NCBI GenBank assembly: GCA_938034975.1
Contig: CALHNI010000029.1
Coordinates: forward strand, 1 to 39,158
Origin: Candidatus Goldiibacteriota bacterium
GTDB taxonomy: Bacteria > Oederibacteriota > PGYV01 > DYJU01
DNA length: 39,158 nucleotides
Reading direction: 5' to 3'
Of the stretch, positions 8,100 through 15,742 are shown piece by piece. The notes below the pieces were generated by a model, which worked only from the letters and a program-made list of their open reading frames with translations, did not search any database and was not told where the DNA came from. Every line of letters starts with the position of its first letter. Position 1 is the first letter of the stretch. The translations under genes were made by a program, and so were the position numbers.

Positions 8100-8960
8100 A
8101 TGTATTTTTTATTAAAAGCGTTAACTTATTTTATTATGCTTTTTCCGTTAAAGCCGCTCTATTTTTTATCAAAAACAATTACAAAAATTATCTTTTTTAT
8201 TCTTTATACAAAAAGAAAAAATGTTTTTGAAAATTATAAAATCATTTTAAAAAAAATTAGTGGTTCAGGCGAATTTGACAAAAAAAAAATAAAAGAAATT
8301 ATGAAAAAAAATTTTGAATATTATGGCATGTTAAATGTTGAATTTTTATATATAAATAAGTTAATGAACAAAATTGATACTGATTTTTTAGGACAGGATT
8401 ATATAAGAGAGTCATTAAAAAATGGTAAAGGATTTTTACTTGCAACGCTGCACATGGCCAACTGGGATTTGGCAGGAATTATGCTTGCAACAAATTTCAG
8501 ACCCGTTTATGCAATTGTAGATGATTTAGGTGGTGGTTATTCCAAATATATACAGGAAACAAGGCAAAAATACGGAATGAATGTAATTTTACCTAATAAA
8601 AATTTAAAAGAAGCTTATTCTTGTCTTAAAAATAACCACATTTTGAATGTTCTTATTGACAGACCAGCTTCAAAAAATGAAAAAGGTGTTGAAATTGAAT
8701 TTTTTGGTAAAAAAACTTATGTTGCAACAGTTGCAGCTAGAATTGCACTTGCAACAGGCGCACCTGTTGCTCTCGGTTATTGTATAAGAACTAATAATAA
8801 TTTTAAAGGTATCTTAAGAAAACCAATTGATTTTCAGCCAGAGGGCAACCAGGAAAATGATATAAAAAATTTAACACAAAAAATTTTTAATGAAGCAGAA
8901 GAAGTTATATCTGAATATCCTGAACAGTGGTATATGTTCAGAAGGATGTGGAATATATGA
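8100..8960 (+). CDS. LPLAT-family acyltransferase (second copy)
   Basis: A second lauroyl-acyltransferase-fold enzyme of 286 residues. The catalytic motif is HMANWD, His118 and Asp123. A later block NVLIDRPASKNEKGVEIEFFGKK parallels the first copy, and it too ends with an EQWYM segment. The two copies have the same layout but diverge throughout, so they are old paralogues rather than a recent duplication. Two acyl chains added to a mannosylated inositol lipid (on mannose and on inositol) would need two such enzymes, which is the simplest reading here. It starts 6 bases after the GT4 gene and ends in an ATGA overlap with the PHP gene. Confidence 0.85.
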   Translation: MYFLLKALTYFIMLFPLKPLYFLSKTITKIIFFILYTKRKNVFENYKIILKKISGSGEFDKKKIKEIMKKNFEYYGMLNVEFLYINKLMNKIDTDFLGQDYIRESLKNGKGFLLATLHMANWDLAGIMLATNFRPVYAIVDDLGGGYSKYIQETRQKYGMNVILPNKNLKEAYSCLKNNHILNVLIDRPASKNEKGVEIEFFGKKTYVATVAARIALATGAPVALGYCIRTNNNFKGILRKPIDFQPEGNQENDIKNLTQKIFNEAEEVISEYPEQWYMFRRMWNI

Positions 8961-9655
8961 AAAAAATTTACGGAAAAGCTGATTTTCACATACATTCATC
9001 AATTGGTGATGCAATCCCCACACCAGAAGAAATAGTGGATTATGTAGAACATCATACAGATCTTAATGTAATTGCAATTACAGATCACGATCAGATAAAA
9101 GGCGGCTTTATTGCCCGTGATTATGCTATCAAAAAAAAATATAAAATAGAAGTAATTATCGGTGAAGAAGTAAGCACATTAAGCGGACATTTAATAGGAC
9201 TTTTTATGAAAAAAAGAATTAAAAGATATACAAATCTTATAGATACAATAAAAGATATACATGGCCAGGGAGGTATCTGTATTATACCACACCCTTTAAG
9301 CTGGTTAACCACAAGTTTAGGCGAAAGAGCAATCAGGAAAGTTATGGAAAGTAAAGATGATGATGTTTATTTTGATGCAATTGAACTTATGGGACCAAGT
9401 ATTGCTGGTAAAATAACAGAAAAAAAAGCAAGAAAATTAAATGAAAATTTATGGCATTTACCAAAAGTTGCTGCATCAGATGCGCATTCATTAAAAGGAA
9501 TAGGAACCTGTTATACTATTTTTGAAGGGAAAAACAGTGAAGATTTAAGAAAAAGTATTAAAAAAAATAAAACATCTTATAACGGCAGACACTGGAGTTT
9601 TTCTGAACATTTTGAACTTTTTATTGAAAAATTAAAAAGATTTAAAGTTTTTTAA
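8957..9655 (+). CDS. PHP-domain metal-dependent phosphoesterase
   Basis: A 232-residue PHP-fold protein. Metal ligands visible are DFHIHS (His11, His13), ITDHD (Asp43, His44), the glutamate of GEEVSTLSGH, PHPLSW and the C-terminal SDAHS. This is the TrpH/PHP hydrolase pattern. The chosen start is ATG 8957, which shares ATGA with the stop of the upstream acyltransferase; a longer frame from 8927 would overlap that gene by 34 bases and lacks a ribosome binding site. Being last in an operon whose first enzyme is predicted to make phosphatidylinositol phosphate, it is a good candidate for the phosphatase that removes the inositol 3-phosphate before mannosylation. That is inference; a role in an unrelated phosphoester reaction is possible. 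Confidence 0.85.
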   Translation: MKKIYGKADFHIHSSIGDAIPTPEEIVDYVEHHTDLNVIAITDHDQIKGGFIARDYAIKKKYKIEVIIGEEVSTLSGHLIGLFMKKRIKRYTNLIDTIKDIHGQGGICIIPHPLSWLTTSLGERAIRKVMESKDDDVYFDAIELMGPSIAGKITEKKARKLNENLWHLPKVAASDAHSLKGIGTCYTIFEGKNSEDLRKSIKKNKTSYNGRHWSFSEHFELFIEKLKRFKVF

Positions 9656-9659
9656 TGCT

Positions 9660-9867
9660 AACTCAAAAACAAGTTAGAAAACTAGTTTTTACAGTAAAAT
9701 AAAATATTTTTACTGTTCTTATTTTGCATTACTTTTATTTATCCTTTTTTTATTTAAAATAAACCACAAGTATTGTTTTAAATATTTTATTTTATTTTTT
9801 TAACTAAAATATTTATTTTGGTGTTTTTTTTTATGAAAATCGCAATCTTCTAATACGATTTTCAGGA
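9660..9867. repeat. Dispersed hairpin-bounded repeat, copy B
   Basis: Aligns along its length with copies A and C. The left part (9660-9716) matches copy A around TAGAAAA...GTTTTTAC but its hairpin is imperfect; nearby are a 12-bp palindrome at 9678-9689 and a 9-bp stem 9691-9699 with 9708-9716. The core GCATTACTTTTATT is conserved. The right hairpin is 9-bp, 9834-9842 with 9856-9864 (arm TGAAAATCG). It starts four bases after the PHP gene stop and lies between convergent operons. Confidence 0.65.
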
Positions 9868-10017
9868 TCAAACGACTATAATGCGCAGGTTATGGATGCA
9901 GATGATTATTTTTTTGTGTGGTTGCAATTCAAAAATCACACATGTTTTTTCAATTATAAAACCAACTCACTAAAAAAGTAATTTTAAATAAAGCCTCTGG
10001 ATTGGTTTAAAAATTTT
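9868..10017. other. Convergent intergenic tail with a weak terminator candidate
   Basis: Non-coding AT-rich sequence between repeat B and the zf-HC2 gene. The only structure seen is TGTGTG (9915-9920) paired with CACACA (9937-9942), followed on the plus strand by TGTTTTTT. It could end plus-strand transcription from the inositol-lipid operon. No open frame or RNA gene was recognised. Confidence 0.35.
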
Positions 10018-10467
10018 TCACTTTTTAAATAACAGGAAAATCATTGAAAAAGCAGCAATTAAAACAAGAAAAACAAATAAAAAATTTGTTCCTTTGTGTA
10101 AAAATAATAAAACAAACAAAAATCCTGCTGTTATTATTAAAATCTGGGTAAGGAGACACCCTTTTGGACTTGTTAAAAAAGTATTTATTGCATTTATCTG
10201 CCGTACAAGACGCGGAACTTCCGGACCGTTCTCCAGAGATTTTATTCTTTTCTCAATTCTTTCCTTAAAACTTTTATTCAAAGTAATATTTTTAAGCAAT
10301 TTTTGTTTTTCCAAAACATCCTGCCACAACAATAATTCCCTTTTACAAATTATACATTTTTCCAAATGTTCTTCTATTTCTTTTTTAAATATCTCATCTT
10401 CTATTTGCCCCAAAGCATAATCTTTTAGTTTTTTTCTTATATTACCACACTTTAAATTTTCGTTCAT
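10018..10467 (-). CDS. zf-HC2-type small membrane protein, anti-sigma-factor-like
   Basis: A 149-residue protein. The N-terminus has the putative zinc-finger pattern of ZAS-type anti-sigma factors: an early Cys7, then EEHLEKCIICKREL giving His34-x3-Cys38-x2-Cys41. The C-terminus has two hydrophobic segments (about 103-121 and 126-146), ending in KK. ZAS proteins bind ECF sigma factors through the zinc-finger domain, but no sigma gene is in this window. It is the last gene of the cyclase/HD-GYP operon and overlaps the upstream CxxC gene by ATGA. A function in membrane signalling is plausible; anti-sigma activity is not shown. Confidence 0.7.
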   Translation of the reverse strand: MNENLKCGNIRKKLKDYALGQIEDEIFKKEIEEHLEKCIICKRELLLWQDVLEKQKLLKNITLNKSFKERIEKRIKSLENGPEVPRLVRQINAINTFLTSPKGCLLTQILIITAGFLFVLLFLHKGTNFLFVFLVLIAAFSMIFLLFKK

Positions 10468-10823
10468 AAACTTCCAAGCCCATCCAATCTTATTATCATA
10501 TTTTTAATTTTTCTTTTATTTACATTAAATCTTCTGATATAGGTCCTGTCTTTTTCTATTCTATTGACAAACTTTTTAAATTCTTCTTTATCAATATCAA
10601 AACGATTAATATAAGATATAAATTCCGGCATATTTTTATATACAAACTCAAGTGGTAAATCCCTGTTAAAAAAATTATCTTCACCTTTTTGATTACATGG
10701 AAAACTATTATGAACAATCTGTAAATTATTGACTATTTTCTTTTCCTTTTCACAATGCCATCTTACTATAGCATCCTGTATTTTTACATTTTTATTACAT
10801 ATATCACATTGAAATGGCTTCAT
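10464..10823 (-). CDS. Uncharacterised CxxC protein, probable zinc-binding
   Basis: A 119-residue protein I do not recognise. The N-terminal half carries possible metal ligands: CDIC (Cys6, Cys9), WHC (His23, Cys24), IVH (His38) and FPC (Cys43). The C-terminal half is a basic, helix-rich segment (KKFVNRIEKDRTYIRRFN). There is no signal peptide or membrane segment. It is placed between a TPR gene (4 bases away) and the zf-HC2 gene (ATGA overlap), so it is almost certainly co-expressed with the cyclase and HD-GYP proteins. A small zinc-ribbon adaptor is a guess from the ligands only. Confidence 0.6.
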   Translation of the reverse strand: MKPFQCDICNKNVKIQDAIVRWHCEKEKKIVNNLQIVHNSFPCNQKGEDNFFNRDLPLEFVYKNMPEFISYINRFDIDKEEFKKFVNRIEKDRTYIRRFNVNKRKIKNMIIRLDGLGSL

Positions 10824-10827
10824 ATTT

Positions 10828-12072
10828 TTATATCATTTTTAACTTTTGAATTAATTGTCTTGTCTCTGCTGCTTTTTCTTTTTCTCCTTTTTTTTCATAA
10901 ATAACAGCGAGTTTCGTATAAGTATCAATAAGATCATTTTTCATTCCTTTTTTTAAATAAATCTGGGCAATTATTTCATAACACTCAATATTTTCCAGAT
11001 TGATATTTAAAATTTTATTTCCTATCATTAACGCATTATCTAACATTTCTTTTCTCATGTTGATTCTGATGGCTTTCAAATAATATTCCTGGGCTTTTCT
11101 GTAATCATACAACTTTACAAATATATCTGCAATCTGTTCCTGAATATCTTCATGTTCTTCTATAATTTCCGGATCTATTGACATTAATACATCTTTTGCC
11201 TTTGCATATTCCTGCAATTTATAATATATTTTTGCCAGCAAAACTTTTTCCTCATTACTTAATTCATAACTTTCTTCCAAAATTTTCTTTGCTGCTTCAA
11301 CTTCATTATTTTTAAATAGAAAATATGCAAAAAACTGTTTTCCGTAAGGCACAAGCAAATCCATTGCTCTTTTTGCTATATCTTTACCTATGGAAAATGC
11401 ATTTTTTTCTGCCAACGTAATAAAAATATCCCTGAACATATCATCTGCTTTTTTTCTATCGTTTTTCTTTATTAAATCTTCTGCAACAACCGCTGTTGCT
11501 TCTATATTTGTTTTATCTATGTTTAATATTTTCTTAGCCAGGGCTAAAGCATCATCAAATTTATTGTTTTCCAAATAAATTCTCATTGCTTTTGTATATG
11601 CTTCAACCGCTTCACCAATTAATGTTTTTTTCTCATAAACTTCGCCTAATTTTGAAAATAATTCAGGATTTGTTTTATCTTGTTTTACTGCTTCTTTTAA
11701 AGCAGGCAAAGCATTATCAACATCTCCTTTTTCAAAAATTGTTTGTGCTTCTACACCCTTTAAAATTTTTTCATGTAGTGCTTTGCCATCTAAATCAAAT
11801 TTTCTCGGATTTAGTTTGGCAATCTTTTTATATAAAAATGAAAGTTTTGTTAAATTACCTTTTTTTTGATAGTCATCCATTACTTTTAAATAAAATTCAA
11901 ACGCTTTCCTATCTTCTCCCAATTTAGCATACGCATCACCCATAGAATTATATATTGATATATCGTTAGGGTCTAACTTTAATAATTTCTCATATTCTTT
12001 TATCACATTAACCCAATCTCCTATTTCTGCTAATCTTGTAATTGTTTTTAATATGTCTTTTTTCTGTTCCAT
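10828..12072 (-). CDS. Tetratricopeptide-repeat protein
   Basis: A 414-residue soluble protein built of repeated 34-residue TPR helical hairpins. Clear units include YEKLLKLDPNDISIYNSMGDAYAKLGEDRKA (about 24-54, written here in part as PNDISIYNSMGDAYAKLGED), a unit near 110-145 (NPELFSKLGEVYEKKTLIGE), one near 305-335 and a final one near 360-400. No enzymatic domain, signal peptide or membrane helix is visible. TPR proteins are scaffolds; its place 16 bases after the adenylate cyclase suggests it assembles with the signalling proteins of this operon. No Shine-Dalgarno site is apparent. Confidence 0.85.
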   Translation of the reverse strand: MEQKKDILKTITRLAEIGDWVNVIKEYEKLLKLDPNDISIYNSMGDAYAKLGEDRKAFEFYLKVMDDYQKKGNLTKLSFLYKKIAKLNPRKFDLDGKALHEKILKGVEAQTIFEKGDVDNALPALKEAVKQDKTNPELFSKLGEVYEKKTLIGEAVEAYTKAMRIYLENNKFDDALALAKKILNIDKTNIEATAVVAEDLIKKNDRKKADDMFRDIFITLAEKNAFSIGKDIAKRAMDLLVPYGKQFFAYFLFKNNEVEAAKKILEESYELSNEEKVLLAKIYYKLQEYAKAKDVLMSIDPEIIEEHEDIQEQIADIFVKLYDYRKAQEYYLKAIRINMRKEMLDNALMIGNKILNINLENIECYEIIAQIYLKKGMKNDLIDTYTKLAVIYEKKGEKEKAAETRQLIQKLKMI

Positions 12073-12088
12073 TGGTGGCTTTTAAAAT

Positions 12089-13645
12089 TTATACTCCTTC
12101 TTTTACTTTTATTGGTTCAAAAACTTTAACAGGGTCTTTTTTTCCTTTTACCATGATGGGTTCTAACTCTAGGTATTCAATTTTATCTTTGGTTTCATTA
12201 TACGTTGTCTCGCTTACCCATATTTTACCAGCAGGAGCATTTGCTTCAAGGCGCGAAGCCAAATTCACATTATCACCTATTACTGTATAATCCATTTTTT
12301 GTGGTGACCCCATATTACCAGCAACAACATCTCCTGTATTAACTCCTATACCAATGCCAACTGTTATTTGGTTTCTTCTTTTTCTGATTGCATTTAGTTT
12401 TTCCACCCCTTCCCTTATGTCCATTGCAGTTCTTACTGCCCTGTATGCATCATCATCCTTTGGAAATGGCACTCCATAAACAGCCATTACACAATCACCA
12501 ACGAATTTATCAAGCAACCCCTCCCATTTAAATACTTTATCAGTCTGAAGAGTTAAATATTCATTTATAACAGATACCACTTGTTCAGGTTCTAAATTTT
12601 CTGACATTGATGTAAACCCTCGTATATCTGTAAATAACATTGTTGCCTTAACCCGTTTTCCATGTAAAGATAGTTTCTTTGGATCTTTTAAAATTTCTTC
12701 CATTATACTACTGGATACATAGGTTGAAAATGCACCTTTTAATAATTCCTTTTCTTTTAAACTTTTCGCCATTCCGTTAAACGCTTCTGTTAAATCACCA
12801 AGTTCATCCCGGGTTGTCTTTTTTATCTGTATATCGTAATTTCCATTTATTATAGCTTGAACTCCATCCATAAGAAATTTTACCGGCTTTATCATTAAAT
12901 TTACAAGTATAATTGTCATTATAATACCTGCTATGAGCGAAATAAGAGTAATCGCAACTAATTTGATAGCAGCAATTAAAACAACTTTTGAAATTATTTT
13001 CTGGGAAATTGCAAGATGCACTTCACCTATCATGTATTTTTTTCCGCTTGCAGAAGTAATAAGTGGAACTGCTACATCAAAATATTTTCTTCCATTTTTT
13101 GAATATTCCTGAATTAAAACATCATCATTTTTAGTTACCGGTTTAACTCCGGGAGGCAAAATATAACGTTCGCCTATAAGTTTAAAATTATGCGAAGAAG
13201 CTATTGTGCCATCATTTTTTACAATATATGCTTCCATTATTCCTTCATTTTTTATTATTTCTTTCTTTTTTTCTTTAATAAATTCTTCATAAAAAATTTC
13301 TTTTATTTCCGAAATCCAATCTTTATTTTCTTCCTCAACCATTGGATCCTGGATTGCTTCTTTTGCAAGCAAAGAAAGTGTTAAATCATCTTTATTGATA
13401 AGAGCCTCAGCTGCATTATTTGCAAGATTCTTTGCAATTGCCGCACCTCTTTGTTTAACCTCGTTTGCAAGAGCTGCACTTTCCTGATTATAAATAAATG
13501 TAGTAACTGATGCAAGTATGATTGTAAGTAGCAATCCAACAAAAAAACTAAATTTGAATCCTAATTTTATTTTTGCTTTTTTATTTTTTAAAACTTTGCT
13601 ATTTTTAATCTCTCTGTATATTTTTTTATTTTGGTTTTCTGGCAT
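12089..13645 (-). CDS. Membrane class III adenylate cyclase with HAMP domain
   Basis: A 518-residue sensor cyclase. Transmembrane helix 1 is at about 31-51, an extracytoplasmic sensing region (CACHE-like by length and layout) at 52-218, helix 2 at about 219-247, HAMP at about 248-300, and the cyclase domain from about 330. Metal-binding aspartates are in FTDIRGFT (Asp340) and FVGDCVMAVYG (Asp384). Substrate selectors Lys380 and Asp452 match adenylate rather than guanylate cyclases. Transition-state residues are Asn461 and Arg465 in GDNVNLASRLE. All catalytic positions are intact. It lies four bases downstream of the HD-GYP gene; a GGGAG ribosome binding site overlaps that gene's end. Confidence 0.93.
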   Translation of the reverse strand: MPENQNKKIYREIKNSKVLKNKKAKIKLGFKFSFFVGLLLTIILASVTTFIYNQESAALANEVKQRGAAIAKNLANNAAEALINKDDLTLSLLAKEAIQDPMVEEENKDWISEIKEIFYEEFIKEKKKEIIKNEGIMEAYIVKNDGTIASSHNFKLIGERYILPPGVKPVTKNDDVLIQEYSKNGRKYFDVAVPLITSASGKKYMIGEVHLAISQKIISKVVLIAAIKLVAITLISLIAGIIMTIILVNLMIKPVKFLMDGVQAIINGNYDIQIKKTTRDELGDLTEAFNGMAKSLKEKELLKGAFSTYVSSSIMEEILKDPKKLSLHGKRVKATMLFTDIRGFTSMSENLEPEQVVSVINEYLTLQTDKVFKWEGLLDKFVGDCVMAVYGVPFPKDDDAYRAVRTAMDIREGVEKLNAIRKRRNQITVGIGIGVNTGDVVAGNMGSPQKMDYTVIGDNVNLASRLEANAPAGKIWVSETTYNETKDKIEYLELEPIMVKGKKDPVKVFEPIKVKEGV

Positions 13646-13649
13646 ATAA

Positions 13650-14933
13650 TTATTTCTCCCATTCTTTATTTATAATACCTATAAAAACTTCTGTTAACTC
13701 AGGGTCAAACTGTTTATTCTTATTACTTCTTAGTTCATATATTGCTTCATCTAATGATAACGCTTCTCTATGTTCTCTTTTTGTAATCATTGCATCATAA
13801 GCATCTGCAATTGCAAGTATTCTTGCCTCTGTTAAAATTTCATTACCTTTTAAACCTTTTGGATATCCCATGCCATCATACCTTTCATGATGCTGTAAAA
13901 TTATTGGCATAACATCTTTTAGTGCATCAATATGTTCTAATATTTTTACACTTATCTGCGGATGTTTCTGGATTTTCACAATATCATCTGCTGTTAAAAT
14001 TTCTTTTTTATTCAAAATTTCCCTTTCTACTCCTATATTTCCTACATCTTTTAATATACTTGCTATTCTTATGTTTTCAATTTGCCTGTCGCTTAAATTC
14101 ATTGCCTGCGCTAGTTTCGTTGCATATTTTGCAACTCTTTTTGAATGGTTTGACGTATATTTATCCTTGGTATCAATCGCAATTATAAACGCATTTAAAA
14201 TACCTTCATAATAATTGAACAGTTTTTCTGACATTTCATTAAAACTATTTGCTAATATTTGAAATTCATTTTTTACATTTAATTTTATTTTATATCTCAA
14301 ATTACCTCCTGCCAGGATTTCTGTACCTTCTATTAATTTTTGTAAAGGATTCATCATTCTTAAAGTTAATAGCACTATGATAAAAACAGAAACAAATATA
14401 GACAAAATAGCAATAGTTACACTTTTTAAATAAATTGCATTAACCTTTTTATCTATATATTTTTTATCAAATCCTATATAGATTTTTCCTAACAAAAGGT
14501 CGTTTTTTTTTATTTTTGCATTAATATCGGCATAATAACTTATACTGCTATATTCTTTTTTATTTAAAATTACCTTCTGAATAACTCCGGACTTTTCTGT
14601 TTCTGCCAAAACCTTTCCTATTTTAATATCCATAAAATCCTGAAAATTGCTTGCGATAATTACATTATTATGGTCAACAATATTTATATATAAAATACCG
14701 GGAGTTTTTGATATTTTTTGTGCATACATAATCAAATTTAACCTGTCTTTTTTCAGAAGTGGTTCCCATATAACCCCTTGTAAATAATTAATTACAAGTT
14801 TGGCTTTCTCATCAATTTCAACATATAAAATTTTATTTATATCACGTGTTAACAGCAAAGTAATAAAAAACACAATAATAACTATTATTAATATCATCGC
14901 TGTTATAAATTGTGCCCTGATTTTCAAAAACAT
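13650..14933 (-). CDS. Membrane HAMP/HD-GYP protein with altered HD motif
   Basis: A 427-residue membrane receptor. Helix 1 is at about 9-29, an extracytoplasmic region at 30-168, helix 2 at about 170-192, HAMP at about 193-243 and an HD-GYP domain from about 248. HD-GYP proteins normally hydrolyse cyclic di-GMP. Here the first ligand (NHSKRVA, His263) and the GYP box HHERYDGMGYP (348-358) are kept, but the central HD pair reads LKDVGNIGV, with Lys295-Asp296 instead of His-Asp and Asn for the usual Lys two residues on. The nucleotide sequence supports Lys directly. Loss of this metal ligand predicts weak or no catalysis. First gene of the signalling operon. The ATG lies only one base after AAGGAG; an in-frame TTG at 14927 has better spacing. 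Confidence 0.88.
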   Translation of the reverse strand: MFLKIRAQFITAMILIIVIIVFFITLLLTRDINKILYVEIDEKAKLVINYLQGVIWEPLLKKDRLNLIMYAQKISKTPGILYINIVDHNNVIIASNFQDFMDIKIGKVLAETEKSGVIQKVILNKKEYSSISYYADINAKIKKNDLLLGKIYIGFDKKYIDKKVNAIYLKSVTIAILSIFVSVFIIVLLTLRMMNPLQKLIEGTEILAGGNLRYKIKLNVKNEFQILANSFNEMSEKLFNYYEGILNAFIIAIDTKDKYTSNHSKRVAKYATKLAQAMNLSDRQIENIRIASILKDVGNIGVEREILNKKEILTADDIVKIQKHPQISVKILEHIDALKDVMPIILQHHERYDGMGYPKGLKGNEILTEARILAIADAYDAMITKREHREALSLDEAIYELRSNKNKQFDPELTEVFIGIINKEWEK

Positions 14934-14958
14934 ACTCCTTATTTACTTTCTTAATTTA

Positions 14959-14987
14959 ATTTTAACATAAGAAATTTAAGCGGTCAA
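14959..14987 (-). promoter_or_regulatory. Promoter of the HD-GYP/cyclase operon
   Basis: Minus-strand TTGACC (14987-14982), a 17-base spacer ending in TGT, and TAAAAT (14964-14959), which gives an extended -10. About 25 bases before the HD-GYP start codon. Confidence 0.6.
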
Positions 14988-15000
14988 ATAGCATTATTTT

Positions 15001-15034
15001 CCGTAAAAACTTATTAAAAAATAATTTTTTACGG
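15001..15034. repeat. Solo hairpin related to the dispersed-repeat family
   Basis: A 15-bp inverted repeat with one mismatch, 15001-15015 with 15020-15034, with an AAAA loop. The arm begins CCGTAAAAAC, as in the hairpins at 136-170 and 4214-4249. It lies between the stop of the exported protein gene and the promoter of the next operon. No T-run follows on the minus strand, so it is not a standard intrinsic terminator. Confidence 0.6.
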
Positions 15035-15048
15035 ATTTTAAATATCCA

Positions 15049-15708
15049 TCACTCTCTAATTAATTTTATGATAACTTTATTTTTCTGGTTTGCCTCTTCA
15101 TACCCTGAATATGCCAAACATAAACCATCTTTTCTCCTAAACCAATAATCTGATTTTGTAAATTCAGAAAATATATTATCTTCTTTTACTTCGGTTTTAA
15201 CAACTGCAACCTTTTTATTAAAAATAATTTTTTCCTGGACCTCTTTTTTTTCTATTTTCATAGATACAATTTCGCCATCTGACTTTCTTATTAGATAAAA
15301 TTCCAATTCTTTTTTATCTGATAATATAAAATTTTTCATTTCAAAAAATATATTTTGAATCCATAATTTATCACCAATTTCATATTCTTTTTCAATTTTT
15401 TTCCCATTTAATCTTCCTGATATTTTTATAAAATTTTTATTTAATTTCCTGTATTTTTCTGCCTTTAAAAATTCCTGTTTTAACTTATTCTCAAACAACC
15501 ATGATGATGTTCCCGAATTTCTTTCGCTTTTTAAGGTTTCTCTTAGGTTGGCTGTCCCACAATAAAGAATTACCATATCATTTTTTTCCGTAACTTCCCA
15601 TACACTTTTAACAACTCTATCATTTACTTTTCTTGCATATTCATAGGTTTTTGAATAACTCTGTAAGAAAATTCCCATCATTAAAATTAAATAAATTATA
15701 TTTTTCAT
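15049..15708 (-). CDS. Exported protein of unknown function
   Basis: A 219-residue protein with a clear signal peptide (MKNIIYLILMMGIFLQSYSK, cleavage likely near residue 19-20) and no lipobox cysteine. The mature part is rich in beta-type segments and charged residues. The C-terminal stretch SDYWFRRKDGLCLAYSGYE vaguely recalls DUF3108-like periplasmic proteins, but the match is too weak to name. An AGGAGAAAAT ribosome binding site precedes the ATG. Last gene of the minus-strand block that begins with the UDP-xylose-synthase-like gene, 34 bases after the FabD-like gene. Confidence 0.6.
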   Translation of the reverse strand: MKNIIYLILMMGIFLQSYSKTYEYARKVNDRVVKSVWEVTEKNDMVILYCGTANLRETLKSERNSGTSSWLFENKLKQEFLKAEKYRKLNKNFIKISGRLNGKKIEKEYEIGDKLWIQNIFFEMKNFILSDKKELEFYLIRKSDGEIVSMKIEKKEVQEKIIFNKKVAVVKTEVKEDNIFSEFTKSDYWFRRKDGLCLAYSGYEEANQKNKVIIKLIRE

Positions 15709-15742
15709 ATTTTCTCCTGTCGCAATATTATATATTTTAAAT

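Noticed and set aside
8927-8956. Upstream start adding ten residues to the PHP protein
   Set aside because: It would overlap the acyltransferase by 34 bases; the ATGA overlap at 8957 gives the family-like N-terminus.
15001-15034. Intrinsic terminator of the exported protein gene
   Set aside because: The stem is good but the minus-strand sequence after it is AATAATGCTATTTG, not a T-run.
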